64,000 bases of DNA from Paenibacillus lautus NBRC 15380 (GCF_004000945.1 NZ_BIMF01000005.1:248001-312000), one strand, 5' to 3'; positions 17,025-26,793 are shown, counted from the stretch's first letter. Translations and numbers: made by a program. The notes: generated from the sequence alone by a model not told the origin.

Positions 17025-17797
17025 TGCGTAATCCCCCCGGGGCTTATCGTTTTACGTTCTGCAATCATGCTGTTCAACCGGCTTAATGCCTGCCCGATTC
17101 CCCCCACTTCGTTCATCAGGCCATATTTTACGGCGTCTGTACCCGAAACCGCGGTGCCGATATCCCTGTTCAATTCACCGGTTTTGAACATCAGATCCTT
17201 AAACTGTTCCTCCGTGATCCTCGAATGGCTCGTCACAAAGCGCACGACACGTTCCTGCATTTTCTCCATGTATTCAAAGGTTTGCGGCACGCCAATGACT
17301 AACCCGCTCATACGTATCGGGTGAATGGTCATCGTCGCGCTCTCCGCGATGATCGAGTGGTCTGCTGCTACAGCGATAGGGACGCCGATACTGTGCCCCC
17401 CTCCGATGACTACCGTTACGGTCGGTTTGCTGAGCGATGCAATCATCTCGGCAATGGCAAGTCCGGCTTCCACGTCACCGCCAACGGTATTGAGGATGAT
17501 CAAGAGCCCTTCGATCCGCGGATTTTGTTCAGCTGCCACAAGCTGTGGAATCATATGCTCGTATTTGGTGGTTTTGTTTTGCGGTGGAAGCACGAGATGT
17601 CCCTCGATTTGTCCAATGATCGTCATGCAAAAAACGTTGGATTCCCCGCCGTTGGGCAGTCCCGTCTGTCCAAGCTGCTGTATGGTTTCCGTTACGGCCG
17701 CTTTCTTGCCTTCCTCGGTGGGGACGACCGGAGGCGCTTCCGTCTCACCAGTCCATCCTGCTTTTCTGTTGCCGGTAGTCCATTGATCGTTGTCCAC
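17021..17797 (-). CDS. tepA: ClpP-fold translocation-enhancing protein TepA
   Basis: A 258-residue ClpP/crotonase-fold protease-like protein. [35 protein letters not shown] (with the nucleophile Ser in the GxS region) and TIHPIRMSG (catalytic His) are visible. B. subtilis TepA was reported to enhance preprotein translocation and degrade signal peptides, and is found in forespores. The start is GTG (17795-17797) with a weak GGCAGGGATG ribosome site. The first 55 residues are low complexity and the true start could be further in. The gene is coupled to ylzJ. Confidence 0.87.
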   Translation of the reverse strand: MDNDQWTTGNRKAGWTGETEAPPVVPTEEGKKAAVTETIQQLGQTGLPNGGESNVFCMTIIGQIEGHLVLPPQNKTTKYEHMIPQLVAAEQNPRIEGLLIILNTVGGDVEAGLAIAEMIASLSKPTVTVVIGGGHSIGVPIAVAADHSIIAESATMTIHPIRMSGLVIGVPQTFEYMEKMQERVVRFVTSHSRITEEQFKDLMFKTGELNRDIGTAVSGTDAVKYGLMNEVGGIGQALSRLNSMIAERKTISPGGITQ

Positions 17798-17980
17798 TGC
17801 GCATCCCTGCCTTTATCTTAATGTCTAGCTGCTGCAACCAACACATAGCTAACCCTTAGTATGGCAAATGACGGGACTATTTTATGCTTATAGGGTGCAT
17901 TCAGCATGAAGTTGTAATTGCAGCGGCCACAAAAAAACTCCTGCCGAAATGACTCGGGAGAAGTTTTAAGATCAACCTAT

Positions 17981-18033
17981 AAAAAGCCCCTCTTTCGCGG
18001 GAACCGTCCAATTATTACCTGCGAAAAAGGGGC
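17981..18033 (-). terminator. Terminator after the RNase J gene
   Basis: On the minus strand GCCCCTTTTTCGCAGG pairs with CCCGCGAAAGAGGGGC around a loop, followed by TTTTTATAGG. It lies 34 bases past the RNase J stop. The remaining bases up to tepA (17798-17980) show no gene. Confidence 0.8.
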
Positions 18034-18066
18034 GACTGTGTGCCTGATTTATTTTGTTATCTTGTA

Positions 18067-19746
18067 TCAGACTTCCATAATGATCGGCAGGATCATCGGT
18101 CTGCGACGTGTTTGTTCATACAAGAAGCGTCCCAATGCGTCTTTTACGCTGGTTTTCAGTGACGCCCATTCATTCACGTTTTCACTCATCAGCTTCTGAA
18201 GCGTGCTGGAAACGATACGGTTGGCTTCATCCAGAAGCCCTTCGGATTCCCGTACGTATACGAATCCACGCGAAATAATATCAGGACCGGATACGATGGA
18301 ACCGTTTTGCTTGCTCAAGGTAACGACAACGACCAGAATTCCGTCCTGGGACAGAAGCTTGCGATCGCGGAGTACGATGTTTCCTACGTCACCAACGCCA
18401 AGTCCGTCAATCAGAACATTGCCAGCGGTTACTTTGCCGGCTTTGCGGGCCGAGCCGCCTTGAATTTCCACGATTTCACCGATATCGGTAATAAAAATGT
18501 TATCCGGGTCAACACCAACGGACTCTGCAAGCAGAGCGTGACGGCGCTGCATCCGGTATTCACCATGGACAGGGATGAAAAATTGCGGTTTCATCAGATT
18601 CAGCATCAGCTTGAGTTCTTCTTGGCTGCCGTGACCCGATACGTGGACACCCGAATTGGATCCACTATAAATCACGTCTGCTCCAAGACGGAACAACTCA
18701 TCAATTGTACGTCCAACATATTTTTCATTACCTGGAACCGGTGTCGCTGCAATGATGACCGTATCTCCTGGCAGAATGTCCACCTTGCGGTGAGTAGAAC
18801 GTGCCATGCGTGTGAGCGCTGACATCGGCTCTCCCTGACTGCCTGTACACAATACGACAACGCGGTCGGCTGCCATTTTGTTAACCTCTTCAGGTTCGAT
18901 CAGCATGCCGTCCGGAATGTGCAAGTATCCAAGCTCAGCGGCAATGGACACCACGTTGACCATGCTTCTTCCGATAACCGTTATTTTGCGGCCAGTGGAT
19001 TCGGCTGCGTTGACAACCTGTTGAATGCGGTGCACATTGGATGCAAACGTTGCAACAACAACCCGCTGCTCGGCCTTGCGGAAAATATCTTCCAGCACGA
19101 TACCCACGTTTTTCTCAGAAGGCGTGAAGCCTGGTCTCTCTGCGTTCGTACTATCTGACAGAAGAGCCAATACTCCCTTACTTCCGATCTCAGCCATACG
19201 CTGCAGATCTGCATACTGGTCATTTACCGGAGTATGGTCGAACTTAAAGTCCCCCGTATGCACAACATTGCCTTCCGGTGTTTCAATACAGATCCCTACG
19301 GAATCCGGAATACTGTGATTGGTCTTGAAGAAGGTCGCTTTCAGTGTGTTTCCGAGTTGTACTTCCGAATCCGCATGGATCAGAATCCGTTTCGTCTCAC
19401 CAAGCAAATTCGCTTCTCTGAGCTTGTTTTCCACCAATCCGAGCGTCAATTTCGTTCCGTATACAGGAACATTCAAGTGTTTCAATACGTATGGGAGGCC
19501 GCCGATATGGTCCTCGTGACCGTGAGTCAGCAAAATCCCTCTCACTTTGTCGCGATTCTCCGTTAAATAGCTAATATCAGGAATAACAATATCAATCCCA
19601 AGCATATCTTCTTCTGGGAACTTCAATCCCGCATCCACGACAACGATGTCATTGGCATATTGAATGACATACATGTTCTTCCCGATCTCACCGACGCCGC
19701 CCAAGGCAAAAATCGATAGTTTATCGTTGCTTATTTTCTTAGACAA
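18067..19746 (-). CDS. rnjB: Ribonuclease J
   Basis: A 559-residue metallo-beta-lactamase/beta-CASP ribonuclease. The metal motif LTHGHEDHIGG is intact, followed by HTGDFKFD, the DSTNAERPG and SNVHRIQQV regions of the beta-CASP domain, and a C-terminal domain ending RRRPMILPIIMEV. RNase J acts as endonuclease and 5'-3' exonuclease in mRNA decay. The position between dapA and tepA is that of B. subtilis rnjB, but the complete active-site motif resembles RNase J1 more than J2. The start is TTG (19744-19746), 10 bases after GGAGG. Confidence 0.92.
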   Translation of the reverse strand: MSKKISNDKLSIFALGGVGEIGKNMYVIQYANDIVVVDAGLKFPEEDMLGIDIVIPDISYLTENRDKVRGILLTHGHEDHIGGLPYVLKHLNVPVYGTKLTLGLVENKLREANLLGETKRILIHADSEVQLGNTLKATFFKTNHSIPDSVGICIETPEGNVVHTGDFKFDHTPVNDQYADLQRMAEIGSKGVLALLSDSTNAERPGFTPSEKNVGIVLEDIFRKAEQRVVVATFASNVHRIQQVVNAAESTGRKITVIGRSMVNVVSIAAELGYLHIPDGMLIEPEEVNKMAADRVVVLCTGSQGEPMSALTRMARSTHRKVDILPGDTVIIAATPVPGNEKYVGRTIDELFRLGADVIYSGSNSGVHVSGHGSQEELKLMLNLMKPQFFIPVHGEYRMQRRHALLAESVGVDPDNIFITDIGEIVEIQGGSARKAGKVTAGNVLIDGLGVGDVGNIVLRDRKLLSQDGILVVVVTLSKQNGSIVSGPDIISRGFVYVRESEGLLDEANRIVSSTLQKLMSENVNEWASLKTSVKDALGRFLYEQTRRRPMILPIIMEV

Positions 19747-19832
19747 ATGTATCTAACCCTCCTATAGTTTTGGACGTCGTACCATTGTTATATTAAATTT
19801 CAAAAAAATACCGCACCCAGTCACTTGAATTC

Positions 19833-19862
19833 ATTATACATGATGAAAAAGTGAAAACACAA
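19833..19862 (-). promoter_or_regulatory. Putative promoter of the RNase J gene
   Basis: On the minus strand TTGTGT (19857-19862), an 18-base spacer and a perfect TATAAT (19833-19838) lie about 85 bases before the start, behind the dapA terminator. Confidence 0.5.
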
Positions 19863-19918
19863 GTCAACCACCTTCGTGAGCCATAGGATACCCAGAAACA
19901 GAAGGGTTTAAAACGAAG

Positions 19919-19951
19919 AAAGCCACTGCCTTCATTGAAGGCAATGGCTTA
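19919..19951 (-). terminator. Terminator after dapA
   Basis: The stem AAGCCATTGCCTTC/GAAGGCAGTGGCTT has a 3-base loop and is followed on the minus strand by TCTTCGTTTT. It lies 20 bases past the dapA stop and closes the spoVFA-dapA unit. Confidence 0.8.
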
Positions 19952-19970
19952 GGTTTGGTAGGTGCGCAGG

Positions 19971-20852
19971 TTACAAGGAAGACAGCATCTTACGGATAAA
20001 TGCAGCCTCATTCTCACTAGGAGAAACAAGCGGCAGACGAACGCCGCCGACCTGATAGCCCTGCTCAATCAAAGCGAATTTAACTGCCGCCGGGTTCGGA
20101 AGCGGGTCAGGACATTCAAACAGGCCCTTAAACAGCGGGAACAAGGATTGATGCAGCTTGGCGGCTTCCTTCACGTTTCCTTCCACATAGGCTTGGATCA
20201 TATCCTTCATGCGGGCCCCAGCGATATGGCTGGCTACGCTTACGATTCCGTAAGCACCTACGGCCAGAGCAGGAAGTGCCGCGGAATCGTCGCCGGAATA
20301 AACGATGAACCCTTCCGGAGCTCCTGCGGCAATGCCGGTGACCTGGTCAATCGAAGCACATTCCTTGGTCGCAACGATGTTCGGTATTTGAGCCAGACGC
20401 AAGGTTGTGGCCGTGCTTAGGCTGATGCCCGTCCGTCCAGGCACATTGTACAGCATGACAGGCAAGGAAGTTGCCTCAGCGACCGCCTTAAAGTGCTGGT
20501 AGAGCCCTTCCTGGTTCGGCTTATTGTAGTATGGAGCGACAAGCAGAATACCGTCGACGCCGCAGCTTTCCGCTTTTTTTGTCAATTCTGCAGAATGTGC
20601 CGTATCGTTGCTGCCTGTACCTGCGATGATCTTGCTCCGTCCACCTGCCTGTTTCACGGCGAACTTAAACAATTCTAGCTTCTCGTCTTCGCTAAGCGTT
20701 GGCGATTCGCCCGTCGTTCCTGCAATGACCAGGGAGTCCGACTTTTGTTCCACAATCAGGTGCTCAATCAATCTCGCAGTCTCGTCCCAATTGATCTCGC
20801 CATTCTGATCAAATGGGGTTACCATAGCCGTAATCAATCTTCCGAAATCCAC
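19971..20852 (-). CDS. dapA: 4-hydroxy-tetrahydrodipicolinate synthase
   Basis: The product has 293 residues and is a TIM-barrel aldolase of the DapA family: AGTTGESPTLSEDEK, the YNVPGRTG tyrosine motif and the Schiff-base lysine in IVATKECA. It condenses pyruvate with aspartate semialdehyde, the entry step to lysine, diaminopimelate and dipicolinate. It closes the spoVFA-spoVFB-asd-dapG-dapA cluster, consistent with supply of precursor for spore dipicolinate. The start is GTG, 7 bases behind GGAGG. Confidence 0.96.
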   Translation of the reverse strand: MDFGRLITAMVTPFDQNGEINWDETARLIEHLIVEQKSDSLVIAGTTGESPTLSEDEKLELFKFAVKQAGGRSKIIAGTGSNDTAHSAELTKKAESCGVDGILLVAPYYNKPNQEGLYQHFKAVAEATSLPVMLYNVPGRTGISLSTATTLRLAQIPNIVATKECASIDQVTGIAAGAPEGFIVYSGDDSAALPALAVGAYGIVSVASHIAGARMKDMIQAYVEGNVKEAAKLHQSLFPLFKGLFECPDPLPNPAAVKFALIEQGYQVGGVRLPLVSPSENEAAFIRKMLSSL

Positions 20853-20959
20853 AATGATTCCTCCTTAAAGCTGTCCCAAATGGGCAAGCTTCCTTCGTAA
20901 GTAATCTTATATATAGTATTTCCTATCAAACGTTTAACGAGCAGATTCATCTTATGTGC

Positions 20960-22174
20960 TTATCGGTGAAGTTCGAATTTGTGATGCAAAGCACGCAGCG
21001 CTTGAGCCATATCTTCCTTCTTCACAAGCACCCAGATCGTGGTGTTCGAATCTGCCGATTGCAGAATCGGAATATCGTGCTCGCTCAACGATTCCACGAT
21101 TTTGGCCATGATGCCCGGAACCCCGTTGATGCCGCCGCCAATGACGGACACCTTCGCACAACCGGACAAGCTTTTTGGTTTCAAATCCAGGCTCTGCAGC
21201 ACTTCAATCGCCTTCTCCGAATCGCTGTCAAACACCGTATAAAGGACTCCTGTAGGGGTAACATTAATAAAGTCCACGCTGATGGAATGCTCCGCCATCG
21301 ATTTGAAAACCTTCAGTTGAAGACCTTCCGTGCGATCGCACTCCACTGAGATTTGTGTAATATTGCTTACATAAGCAACTCCCGTCACAAAGCGGTCCAC
21401 GATTCCGGATTGTATATCTCTGAAACCTTCCGGCTGGGTAACCAGTGTTCCCTCATTATCCGAGAAGGTTGACCGCACTCTGACCGGAATATGGGATTGC
21501 ATGGCAATCTCAACTGCTCTAGGATGAATAACCTTGGCACCTTGATGAGCCATATTGCAAATCTCCGTATAGCTTACATAGCTGAGCGGCTTCGCATCCT
21601 CGACGATGCGGGGATCCGCTGTAAGGATGCCGTTGACATCCGTGTAGATATCAACCATTTCAGCCCGAAGCGCGGCTCCAAGTGCTGTAGCCGAGGTGTC
21701 GCTTCCGCCCCTGCCCAGCGTCGTAAAGTCACCCGAATCGGTCTGCCCCTGGAAACCGGTCACGATAACAACCTGATAAGACTCCAACTCTTTCAAAACC
21801 CGTTCAGGTTTTACGTCCTTAATGCGTGCATTTCCGAAGTGATCGTCTGTAAGAAATCCGGCTTGGGCACCCGTCAACACCGTCGCGGTTATCCCTTCAT
21901 GCTGAAGCAGGCTGCACAGCGTTGTGGCTGAGATAATCTCACCGCAGCAGAGCAGCAAATCCCGCTCTCTGTCTGGAAGCGCGTTTCCGTTATGACCGAT
22001 CCAGTCCAGGAGAGTATCTGTTGCGTAAGGCTCCCCGCGGCGTCCCATAGCCGATACGACCACGACCAATTGGTAGTGATTAGCCAGTTCGCGCTGGATG
22101 TGTCCAATAACATGGGTTCTTGCTTGCGGTGTTGATAATGAGGTGCCGCCGAATTTTTGAACTAAGATGCGCAT
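20960..22174 (-). CDS. dapG: Aspartate kinase I (DAP-sensitive type)
   Basis: The product has 404 residues. It has an N-terminal kinase domain with KFGGTSLSTPQ and GRGGSDTSATALGAAL, and two C-terminal ACT domains (around 265-400, including VIGGGINGVPGIMAKIVESL). It phosphorylates aspartate in the first step of the aspartate family pathway. By locus it equals B. subtilis DapG, which is inhibited by meso-diaminopimelate; this regulation is inferred. It lies between asd and dapA. Confidence 0.95.
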   Translation of the reverse strand: MRILVQKFGGTSLSTPQARTHVIGHIQRELANHYQLVVVVSAMGRRGEPYATDTLLDWIGHNGNALPDRERDLLLCCGEIISATTLCSLLQHEGITATVLTGAQAGFLTDDHFGNARIKDVKPERVLKELESYQVVIVTGFQGQTDSGDFTTLGRGGSDTSATALGAALRAEMVDIYTDVNGILTADPRIVEDAKPLSYVSYTEICNMAHQGAKVIHPRAVEIAMQSHIPVRVRSTFSDNEGTLVTQPEGFRDIQSGIVDRFVTGVAYVSNITQISVECDRTEGLQLKVFKSMAEHSISVDFINVTPTGVLYTVFDSDSEKAIEVLQSLDLKPKSLSGCAKVSVIGGGINGVPGIMAKIVESLSEHDIPILQSADSNTTIWVLVKKEDMAQALRALHHKFELHR

Positions 22175-22244
22175 AAAATATTCCTCCGTTTATATATGCC
22201 CAGGAGACGTAAATTTCGGGCCGACCGACTGAAACGGCCGGCTA

Positions 22245-23291
22245 CTAAGCCTGGCCGTTCCGTTTGTTGACGATGATTTCCGCGATTTGCACGGCATTCC
22301 ATGCAGCACCCTTCAGAAGATTATCTGAAACGATCCACATGTTAAGTCCACGCTTATGTCCCAGATCGCGGCGAAGCCTTCCTACGAATACATCCGGTTT
22401 CCCCACGGCATCCGTAGCAAGCGGATACGATTGTGCCGCTGGATCGTCAACCAGCGTAACACCGGGTGCATTCGACAGAAGTCGATGAACTTCTTCCAGA
22501 TCATAGTCATTCTTGAATTCAACATACACGGATTCCGAATGCCCTCTAACGACCGGGATACGTACACAAGTAGCCGTCACTTCGATGGATTCGTCGCCCA
22601 TAATTTTTTTGGTCTCGCGAACCATCTTCATTTCTTCCAAGGTATAACCATTCTCTGTAAATTTATCGATCTGCGGAATCGCGTTAAAGGCGATTTGATG
22701 CTTCACAGGCAACGATCCAACAGGTAAAATATCAGGCTGCACCTTTTGGCCGCCAAGAATCTCTTTGCTCTGGCGCAGCATTTCATCAATGGCTTGATGT
22801 CCGGCGCCAGAAACGGCTTGATAGGTTGAAACGATAATGCGGGATATGCCGTATGCGTCATGAAGCGGCTTCAGCGCGGCTACCATCTGAATCGTAGAGC
22901 AATTCGGATTCGCAATAATACCGTTATGTTCATCAATCTTCTCGGCGTTTACCTCCGGCACGACCAGCACTTTATCCGGATCCATGCGGAAGGCGTTGGT
23001 GTTATCGATGCATACCGCTCCATGGCGTACCGCATGTGGCGCAAGTGCCTTACTTACATCGCCGCCCGCACTGAACAGCGCGATATCGATTCCCGCAAAA
23101 CTGTCAGGGGTTGCTTCTTCCACAAGGATCGCTTGGCCTTTGAAGTTCAAGACTTTACCGGCGGATCTTGCAGAGGACAACAGCTTTAACTCCGCAATCG
23201 GAAAATGACGCGACTCCAACAGCTTGAGAATCTGTTGCCCGACTGCGCCGGTTGCTCCAACAACGGCCACATTATAATGATGCTCGGTCAT
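22245..23291 (-). CDS. asd: Aspartate-semialdehyde dehydrogenase
   Basis: The product has 348 residues. It has an N-terminal NADP-binding VVGATGAVGQQILKLLE, the active-site cysteine in NPNCSTIQM and the histidine region RGHSESVYVEF. It reduces aspartyl phosphate to aspartate semialdehyde. It follows spoVFB and precedes dapG, the classical Bacillus arrangement. The ATG follows GGGGAG at 7-9 bases. Confidence 0.96.
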   Translation of the reverse strand: MTEHHYNVAVVGATGAVGQQILKLLESRHFPIAELKLLSSARSAGKVLNFKGQAILVEEATPDSFAGIDIALFSAGGDVSKALAPHAVRHGAVCIDNTNAFRMDPDKVLVVPEVNAEKIDEHNGIIANPNCSTIQMVAALKPLHDAYGISRIIVSTYQAVSGAGHQAIDEMLRQSKEILGGQKVQPDILPVGSLPVKHQIAFNAIPQIDKFTENGYTLEEMKMVRETKKIMGDESIEVTATCVRIPVVRGHSESVYVEFKNDYDLEEVHRLLSNAPGVTLVDDPAAQSYPLATDAVGKPDVFVGRLRRDLGHKRGLNMWIVSDNLLKGAAWNAVQIAEIIVNKRNGQA

Positions 23292-23373
23292 CTGGCTAAA
23301 CTCCCCTTCATGAATGGAACTGCGGCTGTCACTTTTCTATGTTGCCCTTGTTGTTCAAAAGGCTTAAACGCGG

Positions 23374-23964
23374 TTAATTCGAATATTCTACGATCATCGG
23401 CTGCAGCTGTTTCCCTTCCAGTGCCGCATAACAGGCTTCCGGAATCAAATTCATTTTGGCGACAAGCGAGTTCGGCTTCTGCTGCGGGTTATCCTGTCCG
23501 TACGGGACAAAATATATGTTTTTTGTTACAAGCAGCTTAGCGATATTCGCCGCATTCAGTCCAAGGCCATCATTCGTTGAAATTGCCAGAACCAGCGGTC
23601 TGCAATTTCTCATCTGCGCCTTGGCTGCCATTAAAACAGGGCTGTCAGTCATCGCATTGGCCAGCTTGCTGGTCGTGTTTCCCGTGCATGGGGCGATAAC
23701 CAGAACGTCAAGAAGCTTGGATGGACCTAGCGGTTCCGCCTCCACAATTGTAGAAATAATATCATTCCCGGTTATATCTTTCAACTGTTTCTGCCAATTC
23801 TCCGATGTGCCGAATCGGGTATCGGTTGTCATGATGGTGCTGGACACAATCGGCACCACGTTCGCTCCACCATCCTTGAACCGCTGGATCTGCGGCATCA
23901 CTTCTTCAAGCGTGCAGTGCGATCCTGTCAGGGCATAACCCACTGTTATTCCATTCCAATTCAT
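23374..23964 (-). CDS. spoVFB: Dipicolinate synthase subunit B
   Basis: The product has 196 residues and is a flavoprotein-like (Rossmann) protein of the SpoVFB family: VGYALTGSHCTLEEVMPQI near the start, LLDVLVIAPCTGNTTSKLANAMTDSPVLMAAKAQ in the middle. With SpoVFA it oxidises dihydrodipicolinate to dipicolinic acid in the mother cell for core dehydration of the spore. It begins at the base next to the spoVFA stop. Confidence 0.95.
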   Translation of the reverse strand: MNWNGITVGYALTGSHCTLEEVMPQIQRFKDGGANVVPIVSSTIMTTDTRFGTSENWQKQLKDITGNDIISTIVEAEPLGPSKLLDVLVIAPCTGNTTSKLANAMTDSPVLMAAKAQMRNCRPLVLAISTNDGLGLNAANIAKLLVTKNIYFVPYGQDNPQQKPNSLVAKMNLIPEACYAALEGKQLQPMIVEYSN

Positions 23965-24861
23965 CTACGCATCCCCCCGAATCTTGATTTCTTCAGAAAT
24001 CAGCTCCACCAGCGTGTTGGCCATAATGATGCCGGCTGTTTTAGGAGCCACGATTCCGGGTAGTCCGGGTGCGAGCATAGCTTTGATACCCCGTTTTTCG
24101 GCATAGCGAAAATCGCATCCGCCAGGTGCGGAGGCAAGGTCGATGATGACAGCCTCCCGAGGCATTTTCGAGATGATTTGTGCTGTGACTATCATAGTAG
24201 GAATCGTGTTAAAAAGCAAGTCAATATCCGACACATAAGAGCTCAGATCCCTTACCAGGAAGGGCTTCCAGCCCATTTCCTCAGCTCTGGCATAGTGCTC
24301 CGATTTGCGTACGCCCATCCGAATTTTGGCACCCAGGCCTTGCAGGCTGCGTGCCATTGTGAATCCTGTCCGTCCCATGCCAAGCACCATGCTAGTTGAT
24401 CCGTGAATCGTAAAATCCGTGTTTTGGATCGCCATCATCAGTGCCCCTTCCGCTGTCGGAATGGAATTATAGATGGCTACATCGTCCCTCTCCAAAATCT
24501 CTACCAGCTTGATCTTATATTTGTCACATAGCGAGCGTAAATAGGGTTTCGCCATGCCTGTATAGATCACTCCATGTCCGGGCATCGCTGAGATATGTTC
24601 CTCCTGCAGTCGCAATGGCCCTTCTGAGAACAGCGCGCTGACACGTCCCTCATCATCACATCCCACGACAGGCAGGATCAGAGCATCGGCATTCGATAAC
24701 AGCTCTGGCGTGAGCGGCTCGCGAGTCACTCCCTGAAAAGAATCCTGCAGTTTCTCAAACCCGGCGATCATGACAGAGGCATCCATCTCAGCGCATTTTC
24801 GTATGACCTCAATTTGCCTTGCGTCTCCTCCAACAAAGACGGTCCGGACTCCAGTCAGCAT
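23965..24861 (-). CDS. spoVFA: Dipicolinate synthase subunit A
   Basis: The product has 298 residues. The N-terminal DpsA domain (VFVGGDARQIEVIRKCAEM) and NAD(P)-binding domain (VLGMGRTGFTMARSLQGLGAK) are typical. It heads the spoVFA-spoVFB-asd-dapG-dapA cluster. The ATG follows GGAGCGAGG. A sigma-K-like promoter upstream agrees with mother-cell expression late in sporulation. In B. subtilis ymxH precedes spoVFA; here dut occupies that place. Confidence 0.95.
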   Translation of the reverse strand: MLTGVRTVFVGGDARQIEVIRKCAEMDASVMIAGFEKLQDSFQGVTREPLTPELLSNADALILPVVGCDDEGRVSALFSEGPLRLQEEHISAMPGHGVIYTGMAKPYLRSLCDKYKIKLVEILERDDVAIYNSIPTAEGALMMAIQNTDFTIHGSTSMVLGMGRTGFTMARSLQGLGAKIRMGVRKSEHYARAEEMGWKPFLVRDLSSYVSDIDLLFNTIPTMIVTAQIISKMPREAVIIDLASAPGGCDFRYAEKRGIKAMLAPGLPGIVAPKTAGIIMANTLVELISEEIKIRGDA

Positions 24862-24900
24862 GGAAGGCCTCGCTCCTTTCTTCTAACCAATGTATAAACC

Positions 24901-24929
24901 ATCTTATGCCGCCGCCTATATGGTGGTGA
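24901..24929 (-). promoter_or_regulatory. Sigma-K-like promoter of spoVFA
   Basis: On the minus strand CATAAGAT (24901-24908) fits the sigma-K -10 CATAnnnT. An AC element about 17 bases upstream fits its minimal -35. Distance to the ATG is about 40 bases. The motif is short, so support comes mainly from the known sigma-K control of spoVF. Confidence 0.4.
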
Positions 24930-25020
24930 GCGCATTTCAATTAAACTACCGCCTTAACGCAATAAATACCGCTATAAACGACGAGGCCGGAACGGAATCC
25001 ATTTTCATGAAGGCTAATGT

Positions 25021-25056
25021 AAAAAAACACCGCCCGGCATAAGCCGGAGCGGTGTG
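25021..25056 (-). terminator. Terminator after dut
   Basis: The stem ACACCGCTCCGGC/GCCGGGCGGTGT has a short loop and is followed on the minus strand by TTTTTTTACA. It lies about 50 bases after the dut stop. Confidence 0.88.
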
Positions 25057-25103
25057 CGTGGTAAAACCATGATGATAATCCCCTAAATTGTACATGATAT
25101 GGT

Positions 25104-25550
25104 TTACTTCCCGGTGTGACCGAATCCGCCTGCACCCCGTACGGTGTCCGACAACTCGTCAACTTCCATGAATTCTACGGCAGGGACGGTTTTGAACACC
25201 ATCTGGGCAATGCGTTCATTACGCTCAATTGCAAACGGTTCTTGTCCCAAATTCACCAGCAGCACCTTCACTTCCCCGCGATAATCAGCATCAATCGTAC
25301 CCGGAGCATTCAGGCAGGTAATGCCATGTTTGTAAGCCAGTCCGCTGCGCGGACGGATTTGAGCTTCAAGCTCGGCCGGCATGGCAATCGCAAAACCGGT
25401 CGGGATCAATTTGCGCTCACCGGGGTTCAATACCACCGGCTCGTGAACCGCCGCATGCAGATCAAAACCTGCGGCTAGTTCGGACATTTTTACGGGAAGT
25501 TTTACATCTTCATTACCTGGCAATCTATTGATTTGAACGTAGTGCAACAA
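25104..25550 (-). CDS. dut: Deoxyuridine 5'-triphosphate nucleotidohydrolase
   Basis: The product has about 148 residues and all trimeric dUTPase motifs: AGFDLHA (1), [11 protein letters not shown] (2), [14 protein letters not shown] (3), ERIAQMVF (4) and [10 protein letters not shown] (5). It hydrolyses dUTP to dUMP, keeping uracil out of DNA. AGGAGG at 25557-25562 is only 1 base from the ATG at 25556 but 6 and 9 bases from tandem TTG codons (25550, 25547), so a TTG start is more likely. Either way it overlaps the 3' end of the M16 protease gene. Confidence 0.93.
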   Translation of the reverse strand: MLHYVQINRLPGNEDVKLPVKMSELAAGFDLHAAVHEPVVLNPGERKLIPTGFAIAMPAELEAQIRPRSGLAYKHGITCLNAPGTIDADYRGEVKVLLVNLGQEPFAIERNERIAQMVFKTVPAVEFMEVDELSDTVRGAGGFGHTGK

Positions 25551-26793
25551 ATTCATTCCTCCTAAGTACATTCAGTGCTTTATCTGAAGTTCCTACCATC
25601 GCTAGTGCATATGGAGTCCCAAACATACGGTCAAGAACCGCGTCGACATCCTTCATCTCCACCTGTTCAATCCGCTTAATGATTTCATCGAGGCTGAAAT
25701 GGCGACCCAGCATCAATTCGTTCTTACCCAAGCGATTCATGCGGCTGCTCGTGCTCTCCAAACTCAGGATGAGACTGCCCTTCAGTTGTTCCTTCCCTTT
25801 GCGCAGCTCTTCCTCCGTCATCCCGTTCTGTGCCAGATCTTGCAGCATTTCCGTGGTCAGCTGAAGGACTTCCTTTGTCTGCTTGGGCGCTGTGCCTGCA
25901 TAAATGGTGAACATCCCGTTATCTGCGTGCGAACTATGATAGGAGTATACCGAATAAGCCAATCCGCGCTTCTCCCGGATTTCCTGAAACAAGCGTGAAC
26001 TCATGCCGCCGCCAATGGCATTATTCAACAATACCATTGCATACTGAAGCTCGTCTCCGATGGAGCAGCCGGGAAACGACATGCAGATATGATTCTGCTC
26101 TGTTTTCTTCTTACGGAATTGAACACCGTCCAAAAAGGCGGGCACGGCCAGCAGCTCAGAGCTGCCGTGATTGGAAAAGCCGCCAAAATGACGTTCTAAC
26201 AGCTCGATCACTTCATCATTAATGTTGCCTGCCAAGGCAATCACCGTGTTCTCAATGGTATAGTGTTTGTCCATGTAAGCTCTCAGCGCTTGCGAATCCA
26301 TCGATTCAAGCCGTTCCTTCGTGCCGAGAATCGGATAAGCCAGCGGATGATCGCCGTACGCCGATAACGACATCAGGTCATGAACCAGATCATCCGGCGT
26401 ATCCTCATACATCGCGATCTCTTCCAGAATGACATTCTTCTCCTTGGCTAACTCGCCCGCATCCAGCTTCGAGTTGAAGAACATGTCGGACAATACGTCA
26501 ACCGCAATCGGAAAATGCTCATCCAGCACCTTGGCGTAATAACACGTATATTCCTTGGACGTAAAAGCGTTGACGTTTCCGCCGATAGCATCAAATTCTT
26601 CAGCAATGGCGCGGGCGTCAAAACGCTCCGTCCCTTTGAACATCATGTGCTCTATAAAATGCGTAATCCCGTTGATGTCCTCCGATTCATTGCGGGATCC
26701 GGTCTTTACCCAAATACCGAATGAAACCGAACGACTTGTCGGGATTTGCTCCATAACCACTCTCAGGCCGTTAGACAATTGTATTTTTTTCAC
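25525..26793 (-). CDS. mlpA: M16 zinc peptidase (processing-protease-like, MlpA/YmxG)
   Basis: A 422-residue single-domain-pair M16 peptidase with an intact zinc motif H45-F-I-E48-H49 and downstream [16 protein letters not shown]. It resembles mitochondrial processing peptidase; B. subtilis MlpA lies at the same place between ylxY and ymxH/spoVFA. The GTG at 26791-26793 is chosen because AGGGGGG lies 5 bases upstream and the protein then begins [12 protein letters not shown] like relatives. The substrate is unknown. The 3' end overlaps dut by about 26 bases. Confidence 0.92.
   Translation of the reverse strand: MKKIQLSNGLRVVMEQIPTSRSVSFGIWVKTGSRNESEDINGITHFIEHMMFKGTERFDARAIAEEFDAIGGNVNAFTSKEYTCYYAKVLDEHFPIAVDVLSDMFFNSKLDAGELAKEKNVILEEIAMYEDTPDDLVHDLMSLSAYGDHPLAYPILGTKERLESMDSQALRAYMDKHYTIENTVIALAGNINDEVIELLERHFGGFSNHGSSELLAVPAFLDGVQFRKKKTEQNHICMSFPGCSIGDELQYAMVLLNNAIGGGMSSRLFQEIREKRGLAYSVYSYHSSHADNGMFTIYAGTAPKQTKEVLQLTTEMLQDLAQNGMTEEELRKGKEQLKGSLILSLESTSSRMNRLGKNELMLGRHFSLDEIIKRIEQVEMKDVDAVLDRMFGTPYALAMVGTSDKALNVLRRNEFVALRSNQ

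Noticed and set aside
22175..22244. Lysine riboswitch upstream of dapG
   Set aside because: Only 70 bases separate asd and dapG, too short for an L-box, and no such motifs are visible.
24862..25103. ymxH expected before spoVFA
   Set aside because: No reading frame of this family is present in the 242-bp gap; it contains the dut terminator and the spoVFA promoter region.
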